Origin: Cymodocea nodosa
Lineage: Eukaryota > Streptophyta > Magnoliopsida > Alismatales > Cymodoceaceae
Length of the DNA: 64,000 nucleotides
Direction: 5' to 3'
NCBI GenBank assembly: GCA_036874045.1
Contig: JAZBRI010000008.1
Span: 3,177,001 to 3,241,000, forward strand
Within the stretch, counting starts at the first letter, position 1. Every line of letters starts with the position of its first letter. The position numbers and the translations under genes are program-made. The notes below the pieces were generated by a model. That model made no database searches, had not been told where the DNA came from, and was given only the letters and a program-made list of their open reading frames with translations. This document shows positions 1 to 20,690 of the stretch, one piece after another.

Positions 1-441
1 TTTCGTCTCATTTCTATTAACACAAATATAAGAAACGAAAAGAAAACTTTTCTTGTCATTTTATTTTTCCTCATTTCTTGATCACACAGACTGCCACTAA
101 ACATATAAATAAGCCTAAAATGACAACAAAATATGTGATGCAATAATATTAATAAGTTTAATTATATATTTCAATAATTATGTATATTTTAATAGTACTC
201 CATAAAAAAATTATATTTAAGTTTTTTTGCAAGGAAAAATACTTAAAACTTTAAATAGATATATATTTTTTATTAAACCAACCCAACAAAAGATCTGCTA
301 ATTCAAGACTAGGTGAGGCAAGCTACCAAATGGCGACCAATTCATACCTTCATGCCTAGCTTCAGTACACAAATAGCATACGCCTTAAAAAGCATGGCGG
401 TGTGTATAAGTGAAGATGAAAACAAATTCTAGTGATCTTAC
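1..441 (-). other. Intron 2 of the 4CL-like gene
   Basis: AT-rich DNA with no recognisable 4CL exon. The next expected family segment, after the residues IMKG, is not found in any minus-strand frame here, so the intron extends past the left edge. Confidence 0.6.
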
Positions 442-1874
442 CTTTCATGATGGATGGCCCTCTAATCAAGAGCTCCCCCTGCTCATTCGGAGACAATGCA
501 GTGCCAGTGGTGGGTTCAATAATCTTTGCCAAGTAATTTGACATGAGTCGTCCACATGAACTGATTTGCCGGCTCTCCTCTGTCCCAACAGATCGGAAAA
601 TACCAGCTGTAGACTCTGTCAGCCCATAACCCTTGCAAGAACAGATTGGTAATGGATACAGTATTAGGAATATTTAGACCAAAACTATATAGTTGAGCTT
701 CAATAATTAAGCTAGCAGAGATGAGAGATCTAAAAAGACAATGAAAAAAGAACTGAAATCCATAGACACATTGCCATACTTGTGTGAGAGACACGTTGGG
801 AAAACAGGAGGCAAAAAACCTAATCGTTGCCTCTGCTATGGGCGCGCCGCCGCAGGAGACACCCTCCAGAGAGCTGATATTATAGTTCCGGCTTTCTCTC
901 CGCCGCACACGGCCACAAGCGCTGCCTCCCATTTCCCCCACAATCGCGTGCACAAGTGGAGGGGATGCCGTCAGGTTCGTGACTCGGAATCTCTCGACGG
1001 CATCGAGCACCCTTCCGACCTTGAACCTTTCCGTCATCAAGACAACCGTCTCTGGCACCGCAATCGCCTTCAGACAGAAGACAAACCCATAGACGTGGAA
1101 CAATGGCACCGTCAACATCTGTACCGATGGGAAATCCGTCGGTCTTGGTCGCTGCACGGATTTGATAGCAGTGATCTGCGCTATGAGATTGCGGTGCGTC
1201 AGCACCACCGCCTTCACAGGCCCCGTGGTCCCGGACGAGTAGAGAACGGCGGCTGTGTCGGACTGATTGATTTTCTCGGCGCATGATCCAGAGGAGGCCA
1301 CGGATCGAGTTGTTGAATTATTGCGATCGTCTTGGAACAATAGAGAATGAAAGAAAGGGGAATCGAGGAGAACGACGTTGGTGAAACCGGCGGGGAGGAG
1401 GTGGGAGGTGGAAGAGGTGGCGAAGGCGACGGTAGGGTTGGTGAGGAGGAACTGATGGGAGATCTCCTGGGGGGAGGAGGCGGGATTGGAGGGTGAGACG
1501 ATGATGCCGACGGAGAGGAGGGAGAAGTAGAGGACGGGGACCTCGAGGCGGGAGGGGGAGAGGACGAATGCGAGGTGTCCTCTGGACAGGGAGAGGGGAG
1601 GGGACAGGAGGGACGCGGAGAGGGAGCGGACTTGGGAGCGGAGCTGGGAGAAGGAGAGGGATCGGGACGTGGCGGAGTCGACGAAGGCGGACGATGACGA
1701 CGACCAGGAGAGGAAGGAGAATGCGTGGGACGCGACGGAGAGGGGTTGGGTTTGGGGCGGGAGTTCAACGGGTTGGCGGAGGCTGTGGAAGACCTTGGTC
1801 TTGCTGCAGTAGCCGCTTCTTGGGTCGATGGTGGTGGTCGCCGACGACGACCGTGGAGGAGGATCTGCTTCCAT
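442..1874 (-). CDS. 4-coumarate--CoA ligase-like protein, 5' two exons (gene continues beyond left edge)
   Basis: ANL-superfamily acyl-CoA synthetase, N-terminal part. Exon 1 runs 1874 to 780 (365 codons, phase 0) and ends before a GTATGG donor. Exon 2 runs 631 to 442 and ends at ATGAAAG|GTAAGA, so the remaining exons lie left of the window. The joined frame reads through the 4CL motifs: the AMP-binding P-loop SSGTTGPVKAVVLTHRN (about residues 213-229), GGAPIAEATIRFF, then QGYGLTES across the splice junction, and GELLIRGPSIMKG at the end. The family activates a carboxylate with ATP and joins it to CoA. The Val-Lys-Ala variant of the P-loop and the Ser/Pro-rich N-terminus fit the 4CL-like (4CLL/OPCL1-type, often peroxisomal) clade better than true lignin 4CL; the substrate cannot be told. 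The ATG at 1874 gives the family's DPRSGYC-type N-terminus. Long open frames on other strands here are GC-rich shadows. Confidence 0.9.
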
Positions 1875-1934
1875 GGGAGGAGCCGATGGAGTTGCAGACG
1901 GATGCGAGTGTCGGCGGTCGCCGGTGCAAGTGAG

Positions 1935-2972
1935 TAGTGGCTACTTCCGACGAAGAGTTCAATCTTGCTCTTGTCACCAAGCAATTGTGTATCCAAATCG
2001 GGAGGCGCCAATCGATGTTTGAAAATTTCAACTCCTAAATAAGGCAGCATTTTCACTTCAACCATTTTTAATCAAAGTTGGATCTCATGAGAATTTTATC
2101 ATGCAAGACAATTCAATCAAGCAAAAAATTTTTACCTTAAGATAGACTTTAATTTTTCAGACAGAGGTATAATAATAGAATTAAATACTTCCATTAAAAA
2201 GAACATTAAATTGAATTTTATAGTACATAAACCAGAAGGTCATAAGTTCCATGATATAAAATTTATTTGATTAGCGAATTAAATAAAATGTAATATCGTA
2301 AGTTTCGTTTGTTTGTAAGGTTCAACTTTATTAAAATCATTATATTGATAAAATCGAAAAGAATTTTTTTTGGAGTTTCTCCGGTTCTGCTTTGCGTGAA
2401 CTCTTTTCATGAATTTACTGTAAAGAAATTTCTCTTTCGAACCTTTCAATTTAAATGGAAAATTTATCTAAAATAAGAGACCAGTTCCTAAACAAAACTT
2501 TCTTGTAATAGAAATCCAAAATAAGTAACAGAAAGTTTCTATTATTTACCATCAAAGATCTTATTGGACGTAACAAACCCTTCCTCCATGTTATTAACTG
2601 CCGAAGATTTATTGAACTTTATTTTAAAGTCTAGGAGGACTTGAAAGTAATAAAGAATGTGCTTTTTTGGAAAGATTAAAATTAACCGCAAGATTAAAGA
2701 GAAGGGCGAAGGATTGATGATAACGACAAAGATACCGGTCACTGGGATCAAGAATGCACTTTAAATTAATACTATTTGACTCGAAAGTTGGCATCAGTCA
2801 CACAAGTGATTCTTGCATTCCAAGTAATTGGACTTCTGTTCCTTCTTCTCGTCGTCTTCTGTCATGGGAATGTTGGAATTCCTCCCTGCAAAGAAGAGCA
2901 AAAGCATGCTTACAAGTAGAATGGAAGCTCGTCCCAGAGCCATCTTCTCCTCTTCCATCCATCTCACAGGGC
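1935..2972. promoter_or_regulatory. Shared divergent spacer between the 4CL-like gene and the ABCC gene
   Basis: About 1.1 kb separates the two start codons, which point away from each other (minus-strand 1874, plus-strand 2973). It must hold both 5' leaders and both promoters. It is AT-rich, with no coding frame of recognisable homology and no repeat that I could identify. No specific core promoter element is called. Confidence 0.5.
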
Positions 2973-11893
<8,921 letters not shown>

Positions 11894-12555
11894 AACACTT
11901 GCATCAAACTGATGCAATTAAAAATTTTCACGCAAAATACTCATGTTGGTCTCCCTATCCTAGTATGGGTTTTTTCCCAGGGAAGTTTTTGTATTAAATG
12001 ATTTAGAACAATTGAATAAGGATGAGTATCTACCATTTGTCTTTGAACATTGTAAACTGGAGAAGTTTTTCCAACATTACATGACATGTATTTTATACTT
12101 GTACAACCTGCATTCAATCAATGCACAAAAAATGAACACAACTTCAATCCACTCACAAACAGATTTGATTTTTCAACTCCAAACATTCAAGAAATTAACC
12201 GGATTTGAATTAACTCCATCAGTAGCTTGTTCCTTTTCTTTGAAGAATGAAGACAACAGTTTGGGTGTAGCTGGTTTGTGTAGATGCAAAGTTTAATGTC
12301 ACAGTCCTTTGTAAACCTAATTTATCTTTTGCATATACTCATCTGACTTGAGCTTTGAACGAGATTTGATCAATCCCACATCATATCGATGCCGACCATT
12401 AGCAACCCTAGAAATATACTTTTTTTGAAGAAAAATATCTTTTTTCGATTCTAGGTAATTTTTTGTTGATCATGTTGAAGATGTGTCTAAATAATCTAAT
12501 GGCTATACATGACTTTACCTCTAAATAACATTTCAAGTTAAAATGAATCTGAAGT

Positions 12556-12589
<34 letters not shown>

Positions 12590-13546
12590 GGATACACACG
12601 TATATACACTTGTATGTAGTAATATAGTTATTTGTTCTAGTTATGATTTAGTTGATAGTATCTAAAATGAAAATTGAATCATTAAAAATGATACTAAAGA
12701 TAAAAATCTATTATAATGATTTGATTAACAAATTTGAACATTTTTAACTTGTATCCTGTCACATACGTTGCTACAATCTTGGATGACTCAATTTTATCAA
12801 AAATTCTACGTAAATGATGATTGATATGATAGAATTCGTGTGAAATCTTAAAGATTTTGTACAATATTTTGTAGTTCTTTTTTTTTAAATCACAAAATTG
12901 AGAAATTTTGATTTTAATTAATTTTATTGATTTCATACGATTCTCTTCCTCTTTGGATATAAAAATCAATATTGAAATAAAAGAAATTTCAAATAAATTT
13001 TACATGTTTCTTTGAAATCGAAGCACAACTCCATGGCAAGGTGACTTTTGGTACGTACAAGACGTAAATGAATAGTTAATACAAATTAATTCTCATTTAT
13101 TAAGAATTCTTTATTAAAGATCACAATTATAACGATCTATTCTCATCACGATAAACTTTTTTAAAATTATCCAAACTTATCAATCATGATTATAAACTCA
13201 TTCAATACATCAATATAAGGAGCATGCAACATAAAATATCTAAGTAAATCTATTATGGCTTCAAATTTTTATATCCTAGACTCTCTAAGTTGGTCTAGAA
13301 GGATCAGTGATTTGTTCCAAATTGCAATGACATCCTACATTTAATGATAAATGCACTCCATACCTTTCTTACTTCAAGTTAGTATTATTACTGAAAATGT
13401 GTGGATTAAATTTACAAAAATTCCCTCCACTTCAAGTTTAGCATTAATCTCTTCCGAGGCCGCCGTCCACACTTGTGGTCTCTTCCGAGGCGTCGTGGAA
13501 AGGGCGGAAGGAAGGGCACGAAGACAAGAAGAGCAGGGAAGAGAAA
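11894..13546. other. Spacer between the ABCC gene and the 204-aa membrane protein gene
   Basis: The first few hundred bases should be the ABCC 3' UTR. A (TA)n microsatellite flanked by (CA)n lies at 12564-12589. The last ~100 bases before 13547 are more GC-rich and probably form the 5' leader of the next gene. I see no other gene. Confidence 0.5.
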
Positions 13547-16500
13547 ATGGCGTGGACGAGTAGCAAGATCGTCTCCGTTGCCTCTCGGATTTACTTTGTC
13601 CTCATCATTTTCCAGATCCCTCTCTTCAGGTAATCGATCTGCTTATTGTCAAAACCGACAGACTTTGCTCACATCCTTTAGTAAACTATCAGATGCGTCG
13701 TCAATTTTGTCTTTGGAATGCGAATTCGACTACCGCCCCATCTCTAACTCATACAAATTAGTAATTATTGGGTTTACATGTGCTTACTCAGTTCCTTTTT
13801 CTTCTTTCTGTTGGAATTATGGTTACAAATTTCATAGTAGTCAAACCGAAAGGTAAAAAAAAATTGTGATTCAGCTTTTTTTTCAGCTGAATTGACTTCT
13901 TCGTTGTTTATCAGTTCTCTGCTCTCAAAGCAAAGTAAATGATTACAACGTCAATCCGGTCATCTTTTTTAAGACTGTTGTCCATTATCAACTGCCTGTT
14001 TATATGTTAGTCCAATTGCCTAGTTAAGTCTCATACCTAATGATGTACAAATGGTCATGTATTATATTCATGCTATAACGGTCATTCTCTCTCCTGTTAA
14101 TTCATCTATATGCTTGTCTCGATCGTGCAACTTTGAGATGTGAATTCCTCGTTCCGTATGCTGTCACTTTTTCAACTAGAACCATGTTAGTCAACGGTGA
14201 GAATGTTACCAAGGCTGACTGCACCTGAACCATTCTCTTTTGTTACCCGTTGCTTCTGAATTAGAACTAGTTCAGTTCTGCTATTGCAATTGGGATAGAC
14301 CAACAGAATGAGTTCTTGAGTCTTAGATGTCATGAAATAACTCTTGCCTTTGCCCTGTGAACTTTATTAGTTTAATGAAATGATGCTGAAAGATTGGAAT
14401 GCAATCGTTTGGTTAATTAGAGGTTTACAAGCAAGTCCTTGTTTGTACGGTCAACTTGTCATTTCAAATGTTGAAAAAGTCCTATATTGAAAAAGTGAGG
14501 ATGTGACTTACATTATATGAGAAAAGACTTTTCTACTTATAGATAATTGGATTTGAATTGGATGTATATATTTTTAACATGATATCAAACCTAGAAATGG
14601 TCTGCTAAGCTTAACTCATCATGCATCTACTTGATCAAAAAATGTCATAAGTGATGAGAATGTTAGAATAGTCCCATATTGGAAAAAGTGAGGATGTATC
14701 TTGCATAGATATATAAGTAGAGATTTCTCTACTTAAAGTCAATTCATTTTAAATTAGATATCTACATTTCAAAATAGTATTGGTGTCAAAAATGATCGTC
14801 TAGATCTAAGCCTCAATGCATACACTCAATTTTAAAATAAGAGCACTTGTAAGGCCTAAAAAAGACTATAAGGGAGGATACTGGAATAAGCCTACATTGG
14901 ATGAAAGATAAAACTTACCTACAATCATAGAACACTCAACTTCAATTATGCAATTGACCATATCAAAGTGTTCTCTTTATATAGGGCAGTCAACCCTCCA
15001 TGATGTAATTTACCTCAAATTGTTATTTTAAGGTAAATTCATTATATTTGATCATTTTAATCATGATATAAAATAACTACCTTTTACCAAGATAGAATTT
15101 TATTGTAGATCTATCCACACTGTTGTTGGAGTCATTGCATAAAATGTCATGTTCATGGCTCACACTCTACCATTCTATATGGATCAAAATCTCCTATTAA
15201 AATCATGTGTGATCCTCAACAATGGGTGACCTTCCTCCTACTAAGTTGAATTGGCTAAATTGATAGTTCACTAGGTGAATCGGTCAACTATGGTGGTTGT
15301 CGCTTAGTTAATTTGCTTAAAAAATAGCAGAGAGAACTGTTCTACTTAACATCAACCTCATCCCCACCAATACTTAAGTTAGACAAGTGTTTGAAAGAGG
15401 TAGATTAGACTTAGGTTCATATCACATATCTTTAATGTTGTGTTTATTGTGGTATTTATATCCATTGATGGTAAGTGTAAGTAGTTGAGGATCTGAAAAT
15501 CCTTATTGGTCATGTGGAGCTGATGTAAGTAACATGTCAACTCCACTTCTTCGTTCCTTTGGAAATCATCCATATTGTCCTCCACTCCTACAACATCCAT
15601 GCAACCTTAGACTCGATCTCTAGGTCAAATGGCATAGTGCCAATGGAATGGGCAACAAGCATCAAACTCCTATGACGATAAGAGCTTTCATATGGTTACT
15701 TTGCCAAAAGTGATTAGCAACCATAAAATATCATGCAATATGGGTGCCTCCATTCTGACCTGTCCTGTAACCTTTATGGCCAATCTGAAGAGAGCATTGA
15801 GCATTTATTCTTCACCTATACTGGTACTTATTCTATCTAGGCAACTCTTATGTAGTTGGTGGTCATTGGAGGTTGGTATTCTTGAAGAAAATGGATTTTC
15901 AACAACAAACAGCCTTATTATTGCAAGGAAAATTAATGGCAGTTTGGCATTGACATTGTCAACTTTCAACTATTTTTTTGTTCCAACATAATATCAAAAC
16001 ATAGGTTTTGAGGATCAAAAGTGTGAGAGATTGAGATGAGGAAAGGTAAACCTTAACTATTGTTGGTCATCCTTCTCCCCACCCTAAAACCTTAATCATC
16101 ACTTTCCACTTACAATTGGCTACTCTCTCTATCCCCAACAACTGGAATAACCAAACCTTGTTGCTTCTCACAAGCCCAACCAATACCACCATTGACACAT
16201 TTTCCACTTTCGTTCAGTATTGTTGATGACGACTCTTGGCTTGCTTCTAGTCACCATCATGTCATCCCTCCAGTCTGACCTCCCCACCTCTACCCATCCA
16301 ATCCATTTGCCTTTGTTGCTATGGTCCACCACCCTTTGCCAGCACTACCTTACATCTCCTCCAATAACCATTGACTCTACTGACCCCTACTTCATCCAAC
16401 ACCATTGCCAAAGCCTTTAGGCCCTATCCCACCACTATGTTGCCTCCTCTTCCCAATTCATCACACTCTCACCTATGATACCATCCTCAGCCAAACCCAA

Positions 16501-19500
16501 TGTTTTTGTCTCATTCCTTGTTTTTTAATCCACCATGGTCACCTAGGGACCTTTCTAGCAACCTCTTCCACTACTGCCAAGGCCTTTTAGCTCCTCTCCC
16601 ATGTTATGCCAACTTCCTCCCACTACAAGATGAGTCACCAGTACTACACCTCCTCTCCTCTCACCCTAGCTGCCACCAATAGTTGGAGATGAATGGAGAA
16701 GAGAGGAGTGGGAGAGGAAGTGAGCACATGAAAAAGAAAGAAAATGGAGAGGGGGAGAGAAGAGAAAGCATCACATGATTATAACAACAATAATTGAAGA
16801 CATAATCTCTTTGTGTGAGGTCAAGTACATAAATTTTTTTCTTTCAAATATTTCTATCCATAATCAAATCATAAGTTTATATAAAGTTAATCTTTTCTTA
16901 CAATTCCTAAGTAATTTTAGGCCTACCTCTACTTTTTTAAATTTCTTTTGCACTCATCAATTCTCATCTTTTAATTGGCAAAAAATCATGTGATTACTTA
17001 GGAAAAAAAGAAGAGAGAAAAAGTGTGTCAAAAAATAGTGGAAGTAAAAGAAGTCATAAAAAGTTATTGAGGGTAGATCACATTTATCTACGTATCTTTA
17101 TTTCTTGTGAATAGACCATATTTATCAGTTAGTTTCATTGTTTTGAATTATATCTAAGGATTAAGGATTAATTTACTACTGCCTAAGATATAATTTTTCC
17201 TAAAGTTATCTTAGATTATTCCTATTATTGTTACTTTTTCTATAACAATTAATGTCTTTTGCTGCTACTACTATTATAGCAACTGATTTTTATGTTTCTC
17301 TATGTATCTATTATTTTTACTATATTTAAATTTATTGAGTTGTTATTAAATTTGTTACAAATTGGATGTTCTAACTTAAACTAGACTTCTAGAGTATATT
17401 AATTTATTAAGGTGATTTGAGTCCCACATTGCTAGAATTGTATTGATTATATCCTTGTATTCTCTAAATATAGAGCATCATCTTTGCTATTAAAATACAT
17501 TTAATTTCCACCTATTTCTTTGTTCCAACATCCTAGACTAATGATGTATAGTCTACACTATGTGTTAAAGATGGTAGTGAATTATGTTAGGCGGACAAAT
17601 CTGATGGCCATGATGCATGGGGATATGGGCAGCATTACACATGATAGGGTGCATGCATGGTTAGTTGTCTGCAGTTACAACGACATCAGGTGGAAGGCAT
17701 GGTAGCATGGTAGTGACATCTGGTGTGGAAGTAAAAGACATGGCAGTGGGTATCAGTGGTGGGTTGACATAGCATAGGAGAATCAAATGTCTTACAAGTG
17801 GTGTAGGAGCCTTTAACGGTGTTCGGTGGTGTTTTTTGCAGTGGTGACAATAACAGGTGTAAACGTGATACCCTGTTGGTGACATGTGACAACAACGGCC
17901 ATGGACTTACAAATGATAATGGCATCTATGGCAGTCTGACATACTGCAACCAGGGAGCAATAGCCTTAAACTCCTTGTCAGCAAGCAGCAACTGCGATGA
18001 TCAGCCATGCATAATGTCAGCCTTAAAACAATGAAAAAGGGGGAGGGGAGACCTTCTGTGCAAGTGTGTTGTTTGAGGGTTGACCAGAACAGGAAGGGAG
18101 TGAGTAGGCCTGTAAATAAGGTAGGTTTCTATCTACCTCATTTAATATAGGTATGGGTAGAGGAATTTCTACTTTATTGCTTATTTGACTATGGTTAATC
18201 TGCAAACTTCTGAGCATTATCTATCCATTTATCCATGACTTTAATATGGTTAGAGGTACAGAAAGCATCATACCTGTCTCGTTCATATGCCTAAGATAGA
18301 TGAGATGATGTGTGTGCACATGAGAGGGGTGAACCACAACTATGCAGATGGTAATTACTACCTTGGAGGGCTGGGGGAGGAATTGTGGCATTGCATGATT
18401 CTCAATTGATTTCATTTTATGTCAAATGGTAAGATTGGATATTTTGCATGATTCTCTCCATCAGATTTTGCGTTAACTTTTTGGTTTTTTTGAATTTTGA
18501 AAACAAAACCAAGGAGGTCTTATAAATTGATTTTCAGTTTTTATTCTAGTTTTGATCTATGGTCATGATTTGATCTACCAATGTATTTAGATAAAGGAAG
18601 ATGTATCATATATCTCTCTATACGTATATAAAGAGAAAGAACCCTCTTCATTTTTGGTTACTTGATTTTGAATTGTATATCCACATCTCAATAAGTTACA
18701 AAGCTAATGTATAAAGTTCCTATTGGTGTTTTTATCCTTTTTGGTAAAATTATATACTTCTGTCCTATTCTCTCAGGATTCAGTGCATATCGGGGATGTG
18801 CACAACACCTTTACAAGTGACTGCTTCCCAGCTAATTGCCAGTGAGGCCTTCCCTTCGGTGGTGGTGAAAGCCCTTCTCTATCCTGGAGCTATTCTAAAT
18901 GGTCTTGTTTTCAACACGACCGTTCCTGCTTGGGGTGACATTCTTGGCATCTATAATTTAACAGAAGTGAAGGATGCTCCTCCTGTTGTTGATCTCCAGC
19001 GCTTAGAGGTTAGGATAAACTTGTCTTATTTGCGTAATTGATGTCACTAGTCTTCCAAGCAATAGAAGAAATGATTGATAGCTTAATTTACTAAATCTTA
19101 GGATGTATTTGTTTGGTGGTTTTTAAACTACCAAACACGTTTTAATAATATTTCATCATGGTTTTTTTTACCAAAGACATTTGAATTTTTTTTTTTTACA
19201 TGTTATCAAATGGACACAAAAATCAATACTACAAATAATACACGATGAGTTTATTTCAACCACAATAAAAGAACCGATGCTTACATGACATCTTGATTAT
19301 ACAGAAACACAAAGAATCGTCTCTCAAACAAACAGGCCCTTAGTTATCTTGGAGCTGATATATTTATTATACATATTGTTTCTGGATTTTAACAAAAGTA
19401 TCTCTTCCACAGGTTCTTGTAGGAAGCTATTTCGCTGTTGCTGGAGCTATTGTGGGCATGTTAAAGCCTGGAAGAATGAGCTTATTTGGAACCCTTTTAA

Positions 19501-19712
19501 TGGTCTGGGGTCTTTTGAAAGAAGGAATTCTTAACAAACCAGAAAAACCTGCAGACCCAGCGAAGACAGTTTATGTGTACCCGGCAATTATGATTGCCAT
19601 TATCTGTGCATTCGCCTCAATCAAATACGATGTCAAGAAGGCACTCAGGAACAATCAGTCAAGACCTATAGCGAAACCACTGCAGAGCTCATCCAAGTCA
19701 AAACTGCGATGA
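13547..19712 (+). CDS. Uncharacterised plant membrane protein, 3 exons, ~204 aa
   Basis: Exons 13547-13629, 18777-19008 and 19413-19712 join in frame (615 nt with stop). The protein starts MAWTSSKIVSVASRIYFVLI, an N-terminal hydrophobic anchor or signal (about 8-27). A central part follows with PGAILNGLVF and VPAWGDIL. Exon 3 encodes two or three hydrophobic segments (VLVGSYFAVAGAIVGML, SLFGTLLMVWGLL, YPAIMIAIICAFASI) and a short basic, Ser-rich tail. This fits a small multi-pass membrane protein, perhaps of the secretory pathway. I do not recognise a characterised family, although it looks like a conserved plant protein of unknown function. The gene call rests on clean splice sites, open frames in all three exons and coding-like composition against AT-rich surroundings. 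Intron 1 is 5.1 kb and carries retroelement debris. Confidence 0.8.
14469..14805 (+). repeat. Two adjacent diverged LTR-like units (TRIM/solo-LTR type)
   Basis: Two ~130-145-bp segments (14469-14595 and 14662-14805) share the sequence GAAAAAGTGAGGATGT, an AAGxAGAGAxxTxTCTACTTA-like core, and an end followed by a tRNA-primer-like TGATATCAAACC or TGGTGTCAAAA. The second begins TGTTAGAATAGTCCCATATT. Spacing and ends resemble small LTRs of terminal-repeat elements, but no target-site duplication was confirmed. Confidence 0.5.
14975..16135 (+). mobile_element. LTR plus leader of a retroelement, copy A
   Basis: Homologous over its length to 24501-25556. Both contain a LTR-like body that ends in TTGTTCCAACA or TTGTTCTAACA and is followed directly by TAATATCAAAACATAGG, which resembles a methionine-tRNA primer-binding site. 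Homology then continues about 140 bases into leader sequence. Copy A has about 85-90 bases (roughly 15708-15790) that copy B lacks. It lies in an intron. No intact coding sequence follows. Confidence 0.65.
17402..17530 (+). repeat. LTR-end-like fragment
   Basis: Contains GAGTCCCACATTG near its start and TTTCCACCTATTTCTTTGTT near its end. Both recall the LTR-like units at 14.5-16.1 kb and 25.4 kb. No primer-binding-like sequence follows, so it may be a solo LTR or the 3' end of a decayed element. Confidence 0.4.
19101..19339. mobile_element. Tourist-like MITE (239 bp) in intron 2 of the 204-aa membrane protein gene
   Basis: The left end GGATGTATTTGTTTGG and the right end CAAACAAACAGGCCC form imperfect terminal inverted repeats (right end reverse-complemented: GGGCCTGTTTGTTTG). 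They are flanked by TTA at 19098-19100 and TTA at 19340-19342, the 3-bp target duplication expected of PIF/Harbinger MITEs. There is no coding capacity. The element sits wholly within the 404-bp intron 19009-19412. Confidence 0.8.
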
Positions 19713-20584
19713 AGAATAATGTAGTTTGGTGGTCTAGGTACGTACATCTTTCCTTTCTATTTTCACTGTACCAGTGCACATTCAGTTATTGGAACTAGAA
19801 ACTCAGCTGAACGGCTTTCCTTGCCATAGCCTGAAACACATACCAATACATGCTTTGTTCTGATTGGATATGTATTATTCCTTTGTAAATGGCCATTCAG
19901 AAAAGGTTTTCATTGGTGGCATCAACAGAAAGGGTACATTTTTAATATTTCATTAAAAAAATGATTAGAGTGCATGTAGGCATTGATTTGTTTTTTGGCC
20001 TTATGTTTTTTTTTCTTTTGGTATTGTTTTTTGACGTTATGTTTAAGGATGACATCTTTTAAATTTCTCATTTATCCTTACATTTGAACGGCTTCTATGG
20101 TCAAATCTTAAAAATTTGTTTTCCCTCCTTTCTCCCTCTCAATCTTTGTCTCCTCCTTTTCTCTTTCTTTTTTTCCTAACCTGGTTTTCATAGTGATGAA
20201 CTACGGAATGCACCTTATCTAACAACTGACTATTTTTATCTCTGTAAGAAAAATTAATAAATGTTAAAAAAGGGGTAAGATTCCTTCATTTACGTGCCTT
20301 AACAAATATCATTCTTGCAAGAAATTGTTATGAAATCTTCTTGCTATTTCGAACTTGTAACCTTAGTGGCCTCTAAAACTTTCGATCCAATTGAAATTAT
20401 TGAATGAGCCAACGTTTGAGTAGAGTTAATACACTATTAACTATAAAGGTTACACAAGAATTTTTTAGATGGTTATCTATCTTGATTATGTTCTTGTTTA
20501 AACATAGTTAACTTCATAATTTTTATAAGAGTGGATGTTTGATAATAAGTGTAAATATATTTGTTAAATTTTATTTTATTTGTA
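19713..20584. other. Spacer between the membrane protein gene and the first CCCH block
   Basis: Likely 3' UTR of the membrane protein gene, then AT-rich DNA. Nothing else is recognised. Confidence 0.4.
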
Positions 20585-20690
20585 GATTACAAAGTCAGAG
20601 TTTCATCTTTTAATAGAAATTTACTTTTAACTTTGCAAAAAAAAAAAAACAATGTTCTTGTAAGAAGTCTTTTATAAAAAAAAAGAAAAG

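Larger units (their letters stand above)
13630..18776 (+). other. Intron 1 of the 204-aa membrane protein gene, retroelement-rich
   Basis: A 5.1-kb intron between CTTCAG|GTAATC and TCTCAG|GATTCA. It contains two LTR-like units at about 14469-14805, an LTR plus leader at 14975-16135 and a similar LTR end near 17402-17530. A C-rich stretch (16190-16690) has open frames without recognisable homology. The rest shows nothing identifiable. Confidence 0.75.

Noticed and set aside
1214-2065. 283-codon minus-strand open frame rich in Pro, Ser and Arg
   Set aside because: It is a shadow of the GC-rich first exon of the 4CL-like gene in another frame; composition is that of an antisense/off-frame reading.
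2754-2972. Upstream in-frame start for the ABCC protein
   Set aside because: The extra 73 residues are polar and unlike any ABCC N-terminus, whereas the Met at 2973 leads straight into TMD0.
16190-16690. C-rich open frames as a gag or gene exon
   Set aside because: No recognisable motif and no splice structure; several overlapping frames are open, as expected from composition.
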